Shown: positions 1 through 9,500, numbered from the stretch's first letter. The stretch: DNA of 64,000 bases from Caldilineaceae bacterium bin34 (GCA_002238555.1 MPMO01000009.1:42258-106257), one strand, 5' to 3'. The notes: a model not told the origin generated them from the letters alone. Numbers and translations: made by a program.

Positions 1-911
1 TTGCCGGTAAACACCCTTGTCACCAACGGTGCAAAGAAACTGGTCAAGCCACCGATACCAAAGATGATCCCCACCACGATGGCGCTCGGCCCAATGTGTG
101 CGTAGCGGTAGCTGAGCATGACCTGCAACACCTGGGTCGGCACAAAGCTGAAGACCGTCACAAAGGTCTTCATGGTGCCTACGAACAGGAAGTCGACGTT
201 GGCTCGCAGGAACCGAAACAGATCGGGATATGTAACAAGCTCGTCCGTCGCAGGCACGCCCGTGGCCCGCGGTTGATCCGGCCCGGCGTTGCGCCCGTAG
301 TGCATGAGCGTAATCAAGCCGGCGGAACCCAGGAACGTCAGGGCGTCCACCACAAAGGAGACATTGATCCCCGCTTTGGCCGTAACCACGCCCCCCAGCG
401 ACATGCCCAGCGCAATCATGGCCGTCCAACTCAGCGACGACAGGGTGTTGGCAGTCCCCAACTCATGTTCGTTGGCCACAATCTTGGGCAGGATCGCCAT
501 GCGCACCGGCATGAACATCCCTGCCAGAAATCCCTGCAGGCCAATCATGGCGTAGAGAATCCACAGGTCTTCCGGCCTGCGGATCAGCAGCAGCGCCAGC
601 ACCGAGAAGAATCGAATCACGTCGGCGCCAATCAGCAGCGTACGGCGGCGCAAACGCCGCACGATGTACGGCACCAGGGGCGCACCGAACACAGGGGCCG
701 CAGTGCGAATGCCGACGAGAATTGAGAGCGCCAGGGGCGAGGGAGCCAACTGGGCCACCAACTGCGTCGAGGCAATGAAGTTGAACCAGTCGCCAAACAA
801 GCTCAACACGTGGGAAAACCACAGCCAGCGGACGTTGCTGTTGTGTCGAAGCAGGTCGCTGTACTGGGTCAAGTGTCGAAGTATGCTGGTACCCGCCCGG
901 GTCTCTGGCAT
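1..911 (-). CDS. MFS transporter, C-terminus cut by window edge
   Basis: Read on the minus strand from an ATG at 911, the frame stays open to the window edge, giving about 303 residues of an integral membrane protein. The N-terminus runs MPETRAGTSILRHLTQYSDL and is followed by alternating hydrophobic segments and short basic loops (for example RRLRRR between helices 2 and 3), the usual layout of the first half of a 12-helix major facilitator. Residues around 130-150 (FLAGMFMPVRMAILP) resemble the DHA3-type efflux pumps in which a helix ends in 'R.A.LP.IV'. The substrate cannot be read from the sequence. The C-terminal half lies outside the window. Confidence 0.75.
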   Translation of the reverse strand, partial: MPETRAGTSILRHLTQYSDLLRHNSNVRWLWFSHVLSLFGDWFNFIASTQLVAQLAPSPLALSILVGIRTAAPVFGAPLVPYIVRRLRRRTLLIGADVIRFFSVLALLLIRRPEDLWILYAMIGLQGFLAGMFMPVRMAILPKIVANEHELGTANTLSSLSWTAMIALGMSLGGVVTAKAGINVSFVVDALTFLGSAGLITLMHYGRNAGPDQPRATGVPATDELVTYPDLFRFLRANVDFLFVGTMKTFVTVFSFVPTQVLQVMLSYRYAHIGPSAIVVGIIFGIGGLTSFFAPLVTRVFTG

Positions 912-1106
912 GATCGCGTGCGGCACCCGTTCGGTGGCCGGGCGAGCCGCCCATGATAACGGGAACAGATGGAACCCGGGGCATATTCCCTGCTTCCGGC
1001 CTTCGTCCGCCCCGTCGGGCACGGCACACAACCCAATCCTGATACAATTCCGCTTGGCAAGCCCGCGACCCGGTCCCGAGCGTCCACCCAGTTAGGAGAT
1101 TTCAAC

Positions 1107-1607
1107 GTGTTTTCCATGATGACTGTTGCGGCTGGCGATGCCGGAGCGTCCGGCGGCAGCCAACCTCTTGTAAACAAAGTCTGCCTGTACACGTTTGTCG
1201 CCAGCCTGATTGGCGTGGTGGTGGCCATGTTCCTGATCAGCTCCGCCACCGTTACCAACGTGGTCATCGCCCTGCTGGTGATGGGTGCGCTGCCGGCGCT
1301 GGGCCGCGCATTGGGCAACGGCAACATTGGCGGCGGGATTTTGCCGGCGATATTGGGTGCCGTCGGCAGCGCCCTGGGATTGTTGGTTCTCTCCTCGCTG
1401 TTCTGGAGCCTGCTGGTCGGCGCAACGGCCAAGGGCGTCGCGTTCGGCCGCTTGGTCCTGTTCAGCATTGCGGGTTGCATCGTCGGCAGCCTGCTGGTGC
1501 TGGTGCTGGCAAGCCCTCTGGGACAGGACCCCAACTGGTTGCAGACTGCCTTTGTCCTGTGGGGGGTTGTTTGGAGTGCCGCGATAGCCTTTCCCATGAG
1601 CCGGTGA
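1107..1607 (+). CDS. small four-helix membrane protein of unknown function
   Basis: A 166-residue protein with about four strongly hydrophobic segments separated by short Gly/Ala-rich loops, such as GNGNIGGGILPAILGAVG. The GTG at 1107 is preferred over an upstream in-frame ATG at 969 because an AGGAG ribosome-binding site lies at 1094-1098, eight bases before it. The ATG at 1116 is the other option. No enzyme motif is visible and the family was not recognised. It is followed within 90 bp by a strong intrinsic terminator, so it is probably a single-gene unit. Confidence 0.6.
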   Translation: MFSMMTVAAGDAGASGGSQPLVNKVCLYTFVASLIGVVVAMFLISSATVTNVVIALLVMGALPALGRALGNGNIGGGILPAILGAVGSALGLLVLSSLFWSLLVGATAKGVAFGRLVLFSIAGCIVGSLLVLVLASPLGQDPNWLQTAFVLWGVVWSAAIAFPMSR

Positions 1608-1693
1608 TCGATTCGAACCCTTCGGTCCCGCGCGGTCGGCTTGTGGCCGGACGTTGACACTGGCCCCGACCCAGCAAGTACAACCGAATCCGG

Positions 1694-1722
1694 AACGCAC
1701 CGCCCATGGGCGGTGCGTTTTC
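1694..1722 (+). terminator. intrinsic terminator
   Basis: A near-perfect 12-bp inverted repeat (AACGCACCGCCC / GGGCGGTGCGTT) with a two-base loop is followed by a short T run (TTTTCT). It lies just after the small membrane protein gene and before the PucR promoter. Confidence 0.8.
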
Positions 1723-1723
1723 T

Positions 1724-1905
1724 ATGCAGATTGCATGACTGCAACCTTTGGTACTGCCACCAACAACGCTGCACATGGACTTCCACGGCGTTTTTTTGTA
1801 CTCTATGACCAATGGAGGTGCTGATTCCATACGAATCAAGGGTTGAATCGATGTTTCGACACTCCTTTTCGTGAGAAAGGAATTGTGTCATTATGCAGAT
1901 TGCAT
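1724..1905. repeat. paired 13-bp palindromic repeats, operator candidates
   Basis: ATGCAGATTGCAT occurs at 1724-1736 and again at 1893-1905, same orientation, 169 bp apart. Each copy is an interrupted palindrome (ATGCA-gat-TGCAT), as expected for a dimeric regulator. The second copy touches the -10 box of the promoter at 1883-1910; the first lies immediately after the terminator. The adjacent PucR gene is the obvious candidate for the binding protein, but that is inference. Confidence 0.55.
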
Positions 1906-1910
1906 ATAAT
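1883..1910 (+). promoter_or_regulatory. sigma70-type promoter of the PucR gene
   Basis: TTGTGT at 1883-1888 and a perfect TATAAT at 1905-1910 are separated by 16 bp. The spacer is almost filled by the palindrome at 1893-1905. Transcription would start near 1917, leaving a leader of about 80 nt before the ATG at 1997. Confidence 0.6.
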
Positions 1911-1996
1911 CAGGCTGGCGGGCGTCCGCCTGCCATGATCCGGGGCCAATCGCAGGCCTGTTGCAGGTTGAGGAACCCGTACCATCGGCGCAGACC

Positions 1997-3640
1997 ATGA
2001 ACTTGACGGCCACAACACTCGAAGAAATCTTCCATCTGGTTTTGCCGGTGGGCACGGAGCTGCTCACCCTCGACGCCAACCTGCGGGTGTCGGTCAGCTG
2101 GGCCTGCAGCAGCCGTCCCAGTCCTCCGGCATTCCCCACCCTGGAAGGCGGTGAACTCGCGCTCATCAATATGGAAGACTTGCGGGTGTTCGAGGCCAGC
2201 GGTGATTTGGGCAACGTCATCTCGCGGTTGCGCGAGGCCGCCATCTCGGGGGTCGCGGTCCAGGGCCGCCTGTCCCGCAACGCACGCGAAACCGCCGTTC
2301 GGGAGTCCGTTCCGCTGTTTGCAATTCCGGACGGTGTGTCCCTCTTGCAGGTTGAGCGCGACATCATCCGCCTGATCGTCGACCGTTCCGCCTATGTCCT
2401 GCAGCGCGCGTCGGACCTTCAGCGGGACCTGAACCAGATCACATTGGACGGAGGCGGCCAGAAGGCCATCGCGGCCCAGATTCACCACGTTACCAACCAG
2501 CCGTTCCTGGTCCTGGACGATGCGGGACACATCGTCACGGCGGCCGGCGCGGAGCGCGTCCATGGCGGCATCGCCAGTCTGCAAGCCGCCCTGCCCAACG
2601 TGATGCGGTTGCGCAGTTGGGTGGTGGGCAAGCCCCCGGAGGAGTTGGCCAGCAGCGTCGAGACGTGGGAACTGGGGGACCGTTTTCCGCTGCGGGACTG
2701 CAACCGGGCGGCGATTGGCGCCGTGGTGGCGGCGGAGAGAATCCAGGGCTATTGCATGCTTCTGCGCCGCACCGGAGATCCGCCAAACCTTTCCCCCATC
2801 GAGGAAATGGCCATCGTGCAAGGGGCGGCCGCGGTTGCCTTGGACTGGGTCACGCGCAACGCGGTGGGGGCCGCCGAGGAACGCATGCGCGCATCGTTTC
2901 TGGACGAGCTCCTGGGTTCCAACATCGCGGACGAACAAGCCTGGATTCGCAGGGGCCGCTCGCTGGGCTACGCGCTGGACAAGCCCCATGTCGCGTGGAT
3001 GGTGGAGGCTCAAGGCCTCGATCCCTGGCCCGACGTCCTGTTCACCGCGCTCACCAGGAAAAACTTCAAGGTCCTGTCCAGCAGCCGGGACCAAAGCCTG
3101 CTCCTCTACCTGCCGGTGGATCCTGAAGGCGACGAGCCCAATGCCGCCGGCAAGCAGCTTGCCCAGGACCTGGTGGAGGATCTGACGCGCGCTGGCCCCG
3201 GCAGCGAAATCCACATCGGCATTGGCAACGCAGTCCATTCGCTCTCGGCGTGGCTGCAAAGTCAGCAGCAGGCCTGGGAGTGCCTACGGGCCAACAAACG
3301 CTGGGGATCGTCGTCCGTGACCCAGTTCGAGGACCTGGGCCTGTACCGGTATCTGACGGCACTCCGCTCCTTTCCCGAAACGGAACACTTCTACCAGTCA
3401 ACCCTCGTGGATCTCATCGCCTATGACAACTCGCACAAGGCAGGCCTGATGCAGACGCTGGATGCCTTCTTTGCCTGCCACGGCAACATCAGCCAGACGG
3501 CCGCCTTTCTGCAGGTCCACCGCAACACGCTCACCTATCGGCTGAACCGCATCCACACCATCACCCAAATCGACTTGGAAGAGGCTGATGCACGGTTCGG
3601 CCTGCAACTGGCCCTTAAGCTGCGCAACCTGTATGTTTGA
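1997..3640 (+). CDS. PucR-family transcriptional regulator
   Basis: A 547-residue protein with the full PucR architecture. The N-terminal ~125 residues match the PucR N-terminal ligand-sensing domain (LEEIFHLVLPVGTELL, then LALINMEDLRVF). The middle is a GAF-like region. The C-terminus carries the PucR helix-turn-helix: GNISQTAAFLQVHRNTLTYR followed by LNRIHTITQIDL. The family controls purine, polyamine or amino-acid catabolic genes in response to a small ligand; the ligand here is unknown. A TTG at 1961 gives a slightly longer product, but the ATG at 1997 begins just before the conserved domain. The gene has its own promoter overlapped by a repeated palindrome, which suggests autoregulation. 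The neighbouring M24 peptidase on the opposite strand is a possible target. Confidence 0.88.
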   Translation: MNLTATTLEEIFHLVLPVGTELLTLDANLRVSVSWACSSRPSPPAFPTLEGGELALINMEDLRVFEASGDLGNVISRLREAAISGVAVQGRLSRNARETAVRESVPLFAIPDGVSLLQVERDIIRLIVDRSAYVLQRASDLQRDLNQITLDGGGQKAIAAQIHHVTNQPFLVLDDAGHIVTAAGAERVHGGIASLQAALPNVMRLRSWVVGKPPEELASSVETWELGDRFPLRDCNRAAIGAVVAAERIQGYCMLLRRTGDPPNLSPIEEMAIVQGAAAVALDWVTRNAVGAAEERMRASFLDELLGSNIADEQAWIRRGRSLGYALDKPHVAWMVEAQGLDPWPDVLFTALTRKNFKVLSSSRDQSLLLYLPVDPEGDEPNAAGKQLAQDLVEDLTRAGPGSEIHIGIGNAVHSLSAWLQSQQQAWECLRANKRWGSSSVTQFEDLGLYRYLTALRSFPETEHFYQSTLVDLIAYDNSHKAGLMQTLDAFFACHGNISQTAAFLQVHRNTLTYRLNRIHTITQIDLEEADARFGLQLALKLRNLYV

Positions 3641-3685
3641 GCAGCGAAGCCGGTACCGGCCTGCCGGGAACTGCAACGACGCGGC

Positions 3686-4918
3686 TCAGCCGCGCATGGG
3701 CAACACCAACTCGGCAGGATAGTTGGTCAGCCAAACGAGTTCGCCGTCCTCGTCGAGGGCCACGGCATCTTCGTGCCGCACCCCCCATCCCCGGTCCGGA
3801 TAGTACAGGCCGGGTTCCACCGTGATTACATGGCCCGGCCGAAGCACGTCCGTGTTGCCTTGGGCCAGGCTCAGGTTGGGACCCTCGTGGACATCCAGTC
3901 CAATCCCATGCCCCAGGCTGTGCACATAGCCTTCATGGGTACCCGGATGGGTGCGCGGTGTGGGGTGGCCCAGCCCCTCGTAGAAGTCGCAGGCCTGTGC
4001 CTGAAAACTGGCGCAGGTCTCTCCGACCCTGAACCTGGCCATCACCTCGTCGAACAGCTGCTTGGTGGCGGTCCAGGCTTCGGCCACGTGATCCGGAGCA
4101 TGTCCAAGGCACCAGGTTCTGGTCATGTCATGAAAATAGCCTGAACGTCCCTTGGGGAAGATGTCGAAGATGATGGGCGAGCCTGTGCGCAACCGAACAC
4201 TGTTGGTGCCGGCGTTGTGCGGGACGCCGGCTTCGGTGCCTTGGGCGAATATGGTCTGATGGTCTTCCACCAGTTCCTGCAGTTGTAGGCGGCCCCGGAG
4301 GAACGTCCTCACATCGCCAATGGTGAGCGGGACGCCGTCCTCCTTCACCACGTGGTCGCCGCCGACGGCATGGCCGGTCAGGAAATCCTCAACCTCGTGC
4401 ACGACCGTGCAGGTCCGGCGCCCAAGTTCGGCCAGTTCGGCCAGTTCACGATTGTCCTTGGTGGCACGCGCCTCCGTGAACAGCGTCTGGCCAAACTCGC
4501 CCTTAATCTCAATTCCATCGAGCCGGTCGGCCAGGTTGTTGAGCAGCGTCCAGCCGGCACCGACATCCTGGGTGCCGTAAACGCCGACCGTGCCCCGCAT
4601 GCCGCTGTCGCGCAGGACATCGAGGAGCATGTGGACGGAAGCGTCCAGCTGATTGCCTTCGTGGAGTTTCAGGTATTCGTACGAGTTGTAGGCCTGGTCC
4701 CGATCAACCAGCCGGTATCCGGTGCGGGCGGCGTTGTCCCGTTCCATGGAACCGTGAATCAGTGTGGTTTCGCCGCCCACCGCCCTGTAGATGAGGGCGC
4801 GTTCGAAGTGGACATTCCCCACCAGGTACTGCATGACCGGATTGCCGGAGCTGTCCCCCATGACCAAGAGACCGTCCAAGCCGCGCGCGGCCATCAATGC
4901 GTCGAGATCGGAGAGCAT
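3686..4918 (-). CDS. M24-family metallopeptidase (Xaa-Pro aminopeptidase/creatinase type)
   Basis: A 410-residue two-domain 'pita-bread' protein. The N-terminal ~150 residues are the creatinase/prolidase-type domain. The C-terminal domain holds all five metal ligands of the dinuclear M24 site: D252 (FDIFPKG), D264 (FHDMTRTW), H337 ([12 protein letters not shown]), E368 (ITVEPGLYY) and E383 (RHEDAV). It should cleave Xaa-Pro or a related N-terminal bond in the cytoplasm; the true substrate is not evident. The length is normal for the family. It converges with the PucR gene and is divergent from the cation transporter gene. Confidence 0.9.
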   Translation of the reverse strand: MLSDLDALMAARGLDGLLVMGDSSGNPVMQYLVGNVHFERALIYRAVGGETTLIHGSMERDNAARTGYRLVDRDQAYNSYEYLKLHEGNQLDASVHMLLDVLRDSGMRGTVGVYGTQDVGAGWTLLNNLADRLDGIEIKGEFGQTLFTEARATKDNRELAELAELGRRTCTVVHEVEDFLTGHAVGGDHVVKEDGVPLTIGDVRTFLRGRLQLQELVEDHQTIFAQGTEAGVPHNAGTNSVRLRTGSPIIFDIFPKGRSGYFHDMTRTWCLGHAPDHVAEAWTATKQLFDEVMARFRVGETCASFQAQACDFYEGLGHPTPRTHPGTHEGYVHSLGHGIGLDVHEGPNLSLAQGNTDVLRPGHVITVEPGLYYPDRGWGVRHEDAVALDEDGELVWLTNYPAELVLPMRG

Positions 4919-5229
4919 ATGGATTTCCAGACTGGATGATCAAAATCTAAAGCAATCCCAAGGAACATACACCAATTGAGTACAACACCATTGATTGTGC
5001 ACTGGCTCTGGTTTCAGCGCACACCGGATCCAGAATCGGCCGCACAGACGACAAACACGGATCGGATCGATCTGCCGGGCCCGTTGTCGCGCCACAAAGG
5101 GAAATACCGCTGAACCGTCGAGACAGGAGCGGAAGTCTTTGGGAGCATTTACCTTTGGCGTCCCGCCAAGGCCATATACAGTACTCCGTTCACAATGGGT
5201 TTCCAACGCCTTATGGGGAGTCCGCCACC
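4919..5229. other. 311-bp divergent intergenic region, no gene seen
   Basis: This lies between the divergently transcribed M24 peptidase and CDF transporter genes. No coding frame with a family signature was found. It presumably holds both promoters, but no box is close enough to consensus to name. Confidence 0.5.
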
Positions 5230-5898
5230 ATGTCCGATTGTGGCTGCGGCCATGATGTCAAGTTCGATGGTCTCTCGGCCGCGTACAAGCGAATGCTCTG
5301 GGCCGTGATTGCCATCAATGCCGCGATGTTTGTGGTCGAGATGGGAGCGGGCCTGCTGGCCGGCTCCCAAGCGCTCAAGGCCGACGCGCTCGATTTCCTG
5401 GGCGATACCGCAACCTACACCATAACGCTTCTGGTGATCGGCATGGCCCCCTTCTGGCGAGCACGGGCCGCCCTCCTGAAAGGCCTGAGCCTGGGTGCGA
5501 TGGGACTTTGGGTCTTTGGGGCCACGGCGTATCACGTCCTGGTCCGCGGCATTCCTCAGGCGGAGGTCATGGGCGCGATCGGCCTGCTGGCCCTCATCGC
5601 CAACCTGACCAGCGTCCTCCTTTTGCTGAAATACCGCGACGGCGACGCCAACGTCCGGTCGGTTTGGCTGTGCAGCCGCAACGATGCCATTGGCAATCTT
5701 GCAGTGATCGTCGCCGCAAGTGGTGTGTGGGTGACAGGCACCGCGTGGCCCGACCTGATCGTCGCCGGCATCATGGCCAGCTTGTTCCTCTGGTCCTCAA
5801 CGCAGATCATTCGCCAGGCTCGGGTGGAACTGCGCGCGCCTCAACCCAAGGCAATCGAATTCCAGTTTGCCAGTTTGGGTGGCGGAGCCTGTGAGTAG
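5230..5898 (+). CDS. cation diffusion facilitator-like transporter
   Basis: A 222-residue membrane protein. It starts MSDCGCGHDVKFDG, a Cys/His-rich N-terminus suited to metal capture, then has about six hydrophobic segments. Two polar metal-site-like motifs fall where the CDF family places them: KADALDFLGD in helix 2 and SRNDAIGN in helix 5. The usual C-terminal cytoplasmic dimer domain is absent, so the protein is the short membrane-only form. The expected role is efflux of Zn2+, Co2+ or Cd2+ from the cytoplasm. The ATG at 5230 is chosen because it immediately precedes the Cys-rich start; the frame is open further upstream to 5155 without recognisable sequence. Confidence 0.8.
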   Translation: MSDCGCGHDVKFDGLSAAYKRMLWAVIAINAAMFVVEMGAGLLAGSQALKADALDFLGDTATYTITLLVIGMAPFWRARAALLKGLSLGAMGLWVFGATAYHVLVRGIPQAEVMGAIGLLALIANLTSVLLLLKYRDGDANVRSVWLCSRNDAIGNLAVIVAASGVWVTGTAWPDLIVAGIMASLFLWSSTQIIRQARVELRAPQPKAIEFQFASLGGGACE

Positions 5899-6472
5899 GT
5901 TGGGCGCGGTCCTTGCCTCTGCCTGGAACTTCCATCATCAACGCCACCGCCGCGCCCGCGCCCGCGCCCCTGATGGGCCTGGCCGCCGAAGGCGACGATC
6001 CCGATCGGCTCCGGATCACGCGCCACTTCCTGTCGAGGTTCCTGCCGGTCTCCGCCCGTCCTGGCCACAATCTGCGATGCGGACCGCACGCAGCGAGAAC
6101 AGCCTCCAATGGCCTCTGGGCATGACCTGCCGGGAGGACGAGAGCTGCATCCACATCGGCCATGACGCGCACAACATGTCGATCCTGCGCTGCCAGGCCA
6201 CCCTTGGCAGTGGTCTGGCGGCCAAGCGCAAACAAGCCGGCTGGGACAACGATACCTACTCATGGCCCTGTCGCAATGGAAGGCGATTGCCCGGTGCGGT
6301 GTACGCTTCCACGCGAAATTGGGTATTGGCCCCCGGCCTTGGAGCATTGGAGTCCCCCACCTGTCAGGGACCCGAAGTGCGGAGTTGGTAGTGGCTCCCT
6401 GAAACCACAATGATTGACAGCTGCATTGTCACCGGTGGTTGGTGGGGCGAATCACCCCGGCCGAACGCAGGT
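5899..6472. other. 574-bp intergenic region, no convincing gene
   Basis: Several overlapping frames are open on both strands because of high GC, but none shows a domain, a convincing start or a normal residue composition (they are Arg/Pro/Ala-rich). It lies between the end of the CDF gene and the end of the convergent SDR gene. A GC-rich stretch near 5950-5980 (repeated CCGCGCCCGC) is low complexity. No structured RNA was recognised. Confidence 0.5.
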
Positions 6473-7261
6473 TCAAACAAGGTACCCGCCATCCAGCGGG
6501 ATATCGGCTCCGTTGGCATAGGCAGCCATGCCTGAAGCGAGAAACAAGGCCAGGTTTGCCACTTCCTGCGCTTCGCCGGCGCGTCCCAAGGGCGTCGCCT
6601 TCACATAGGACGCGTGCGACAGGTCGTTGACTTCCGGGTTGGGCCCGCTGTCCATGTCGAACAGGGCCCGACTGAAATCCGTCTGTACCAGACCGGGCGA
6701 AATGGCGTTGACCAGGATGTTGTGCGGTCCCAACTCCCTGGCCAGACAGGCCGTGAGCATGCTCACACCGGCCTTGGAGATTGCATACAGGCCCAATCCC
6801 GCGGCCGGCCTGTGGCCTGCGATCGACGACACGTTGACAATCCGACCGCCGCCGGCTTCGATCATGCCGGGTGCGAAGGCCTGCGCGGTCCGGAAGTACC
6901 CCAGGAGATTGGTGTTCAGCGTGGCCTGAAAAATCCTCGCATCCGCCTCCAGCACCGGGCCGAAATGGGGGTTGGTGGCTGCATTGTTGACCAGGATGTC
7001 CACATGTCCCCAGGCATCCGCCACCGTGTCGCGGGCTCTGGCAACTTCCTCGTCCCGGCTGGTGCTGGCGGCCACGGCCAGTGCCTGTCCGCCGGACTGT
7101 TCGACTTCCCGGGTCGCCTGCGCCAACACATCCTTCTTGCGCGCCACCATGGCCACCCGTGCCCCAGCCAGTGCCAAAGTCCTGGCAATGCACAAACCAA
7201 TGCCCCGAGAGGCGCCGGTAACCAGCGCGGTACGGCCGGAGAGGTCGATTTGCATGGACAT
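6473..7261 (-). CDS. short-chain dehydrogenase/reductase
   Basis: A classical SDR of 262 residues. The Rossmann dinucleotide motif TGASRGIG is at residues 15-22, NNAA near 92-95, the catalytic serine in NVSS near 145, and the YxxxK pair Y159/K163 in YAISK. The arginine/lysine-rich end of strand 2 (VARKKDV) suggests NADP(H) preference. The protein ends with a typical DGGYLV tail. The substrate is unknown. It is the last gene of a minus-strand run that begins with the sulfur-carrier genes, 50 bp after the cysteine synthase, so it may be co-transcribed without sharing their pathway. Confidence 0.9.
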   Translation of the reverse strand: MSMQIDLSGRTALVTGASRGIGLCIARTLALAGARVAMVARKKDVLAQATREVEQSGGQALAVAASTSRDEEVARARDTVADAWGHVDILVNNAATNPHFGPVLEADARIFQATLNTNLLGYFRTAQAFAPGMIEAGGGRIVNVSSIAGHRPAAGLGLYAISKAGVSMLTACLARELGPHNILVNAISPGLVQTDFSRALFDMDSGPNPEVNDLSHASYVKATPLGRAGEAQEVANLALFLASGMAAYANGADIPLDGGYLV

Positions 7262-7311
7262 GTTCGCCCCCGCTGTCCGAAGGGAAATTGCCGGAGATCC
7301 TGGCCGGCCGT

Positions 7312-8262
7312 TCAGTCAAAGACGCCCAGACTCACATACTTGCTGCCGTCATCCGGAAGAATGGTGACAACCACCCCGCGCTCAAGCTCGCGGGCGACAT
7401 CCAAGGCGGCGGCCACGGCACCGCCCGCACTCAGTCCCATGAAGATTCCCTGCTCGCGGGCCAGGCGGCGCGCCAGATCCCAACTGGCTTCGGGATCCAC
7501 GGTCATCTCCGACGTTGCCACGCCGGGATCGTAGATGGGCGGCACGATGGACGTGGGCAGGTGCTTGAGCCCCTCAATCACCGACAGTTCATCCGAGGGC
7601 TGGACGGAGACAAGCCGGATGTCCGGATCTTGTTCGCGCAGGTAGCGGCCAACGCCAACGAATGTTCCGGTGGTGCCCAGACCGCACACGAAATGGGTGA
7701 CGCGGCCCTCGGTCTGTTGCCAGATTTCGGGTCCGGTGGTTTCGTAGTGGGCCAACCAGTTGGCCGGGTTGGCGTACTGGTCGGCGTGAAACAGGCTCGG
7801 GTCCTCAGCCACCAGCCGGCGCACCACGCGGATCGCACCGTCGGACCCTTCCAGGGGGTCCGACTCAATCAATTCGGCGCCGTAGGCCTGCACCATCGTC
7901 TTGCGTTCAATCGACACGTTGGCCGGCATCACCAACTTGACGCGGTAGCCCAGCGCCGCCCCGATTTGGGCGTAGGAAATGGCCGTGTTGCCGGAACTGC
8001 TGTCGATCAGGCACCGCTCTTTCGCCAGCGCGCCCGATTGCAGGGCGTCCCGGAAAATCCAGGCGGCCGCCCGCGCCTTGACCGAACCGCCGGGGTTGAA
8101 CCACTCCGCCTTGGCCTGCACACGAACCGCGCGGGGCACACCTTCCCCCCAGGCCCACGGGGAAAGGTCCAGGAGCGGCGTGCCTCCCACGAGGTCCAGG
8201 ATCGACCGGGTTCCCGAACCTCCCGTGGCCGATGTGTCGTGAGCCGCCACGGCCGCTGCCAA
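7312..8262 (-). CDS. cysM: CysM-like PLP-dependent cysteine synthase
   Basis: A 316-residue fold-type II PLP enzyme. The Schiff-base lysine is K62 in NPGGSVKARAA. The substrate loop is SSSGNTAI (88-95), the phosphate-binding loop GLGTTGT (194-200), and the C-terminal PLP contact GLSAGGAV. In the CysM group that uses a protein thiocarboxylate (Mycobacterium CysM with CysO), the acceptor is O-phosphoserine. The adjacent sulfur carrier, E1 and JAMM protease genes make that route more likely here than free sulfide. The TTG start at 8262 lies 6 bp after the E1 stop codon and implies translational coupling; a GTG a few codons downstream is possible. Confidence 0.88.
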   Translation of the reverse strand: MAAAVAAHDTSATGGSGTRSILDLVGGTPLLDLSPWAWGEGVPRAVRVQAKAEWFNPGGSVKARAAAWIFRDALQSGALAKERCLIDSSSGNTAISYAQIGAALGYRVKLVMPANVSIERKTMVQAYGAELIESDPLEGSDGAIRVVRRLVAEDPSLFHADQYANPANWLAHYETTGPEIWQQTEGRVTHFVCGLGTTGTFVGVGRYLREQDPDIRLVSVQPSDELSVIEGLKHLPTSIVPPIYDPGVATSEMTVDPEASWDLARRLAREQGIFMGLSAGGAVAAALDVARELERGVVVTILPDDGSKYVSLGVFD

Positions 8263-8268
8263 CCCGTC

Positions 8269-9471
8269 TCAGGCCGGTTCGGGCACCGCTTCCGGATAGT
8301 CCGCCAAGCTCGGAAGGCCGCAGAACTCCTCGTAGTCGATCAGTTCGGTGACCGTCGGCCGACCACCGCACAACGGGCAGTCCAGGGCCGCGTCCACGCG
8401 CAGCGTCCGCACGGTCATGTCGGCCGTGTCGATCATCAACAGGCGCCCGGACAGCGGTTCGCCAAACCCGACCAGCAGCTTGATGGCCTCCAGGGCCTGC
8501 ATCGAGCCCACAATGCCCGGCAGCACGCCCATGACGCCGGCCTCGGCGCAACTCGGAACCTCGCCCGGAGGCGGCGGATCCGGATACAGGCATCGGTAGC
8601 AGGGCCCGGTGCCGTCGTAGACCGTAACCTGCCCCTCGAACATGAAGATGCTGCCGTCGACCAGCGGCTTGTCCAGCAAATGACAGGCGTCGTTGACCAG
8701 GTAGCGGGTGGGGAAGTTGTCCGACCCGTTGATGACCAGGTCGTACTCCGAGATGATTTCCATGGCGTTGAAACTCTTCAACGGCACGTTGTAGCCCACC
8801 ACCTCGACATCCGGGTTGATGTCCTGAATGCGATCGCGGGCCGAATCGATCTTGGGACGTCCCACATCCTTCTGCCCGTGCAGCAACTGCCGCTGGAGAT
8901 TCGAAACGTCGACCGTGTCGAAGTCGATGATGCCCAGCTTGCCCACCCCGGCGGCCGCCAGGTACATGGCGGCCGGACTGCCCAGACCGCCGGCGCCAAT
9001 CAAGAGGACGCTGCTCTCCAACAGACGGATCTGGCCGGCCTCGCCGATCTCCGACAGCATCGTGTGCCGGCTGTACCGGATTTGCTGCTCGTCGTTCAGC
9101 ACCACCGGGACCTTGAACTCCATGCCTGCGTCTTTCCAGCCGTTGAAGCCGCCGATCAGGGAAATGGGGTTGCGGTAGCCCATTTCCTTGAGATTGCGCG
9201 CCGCCAGAGCCGAACGAACCCCGCCCGCACAATAGAGCACAACCGGCTCGTCCCGGTCCGACTGGTACTGTTCCACCTGCAGCTCCAGATGGCCGCGCGG
9301 AACAAAGGTTGCGTCGGGCACATGGCCCTGCACGAACTCGTCCCGTTCCCGGATGTCAATCACCGTCAGATCCTCGCCCCGATCAAGGCGCGCCTTCAAC
9401 TGATCCGCCGTGATCTCCGTAATCTCGCTCTTGGCCAACTCGACCAGCTGGTCCCTGTTCAAGTGCGCCAT
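8269..9471 (-). CDS. rhodanese-E1 fusion (MoeB/MoeZ-like sulfur-carrier adenylyltransferase)
   Basis: A 400-residue protein with two domains. Residues about 18-115 are a rhodanese with active-site C81 in the loop CAGGVRS. Residues about 128-385 are a ThiF/MoeB E1-like adenylyltransferase with the nucleotide loop GAGGLGS (159-165), a catalytic-type cysteine C308 (SCAEAGV), and two zinc-binding CxxC pairs (C291/C294 and C365/C368). It should adenylate the C-terminal glycine of the neighbouring carrier and then transfer persulfide sulfur to make the thiocarboxylate. In MoeZ of mycobacteria the rhodanese is C-terminal; here it is N-terminal. The gene is 29 bp downstream of the carrier gene and 6 bp upstream of cysM. 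Confidence 0.92.
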   Translation of the reverse strand: MAHLNRDQLVELAKSEITEITADQLKARLDRGEDLTVIDIRERDEFVQGHVPDATFVPRGHLELQVEQYQSDRDEPVVLYCAGGVRSALAARNLKEMGYRNPISLIGGFNGWKDAGMEFKVPVVLNDEQQIRYSRHTMLSEIGEAGQIRLLESSVLLIGAGGLGSPAAMYLAAAGVGKLGIIDFDTVDVSNLQRQLLHGQKDVGRPKIDSARDRIQDINPDVEVVGYNVPLKSFNAMEIISEYDLVINGSDNFPTRYLVNDACHLLDKPLVDGSIFMFEGQVTVYDGTGPCYRCLYPDPPPPGEVPSCAEAGVMGVLPGIVGSMQALEAIKLLVGFGEPLSGRLLMIDTADMTVRTLRVDAALDCPLCGGRPTVTELIDYEEFCGLPSLADYPEAVPEPA

Positions 9472-9500
9472 GTCCTGTTCCTCCTGATTCCCAATCTGCT

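Noticed and set aside
1600..1660. tRNA-like GATTCGAACCC segment after the small membrane protein gene
   Set aside because: The bases around the TTCGA loop cannot form a T-stem or an acceptor stem on either strand.
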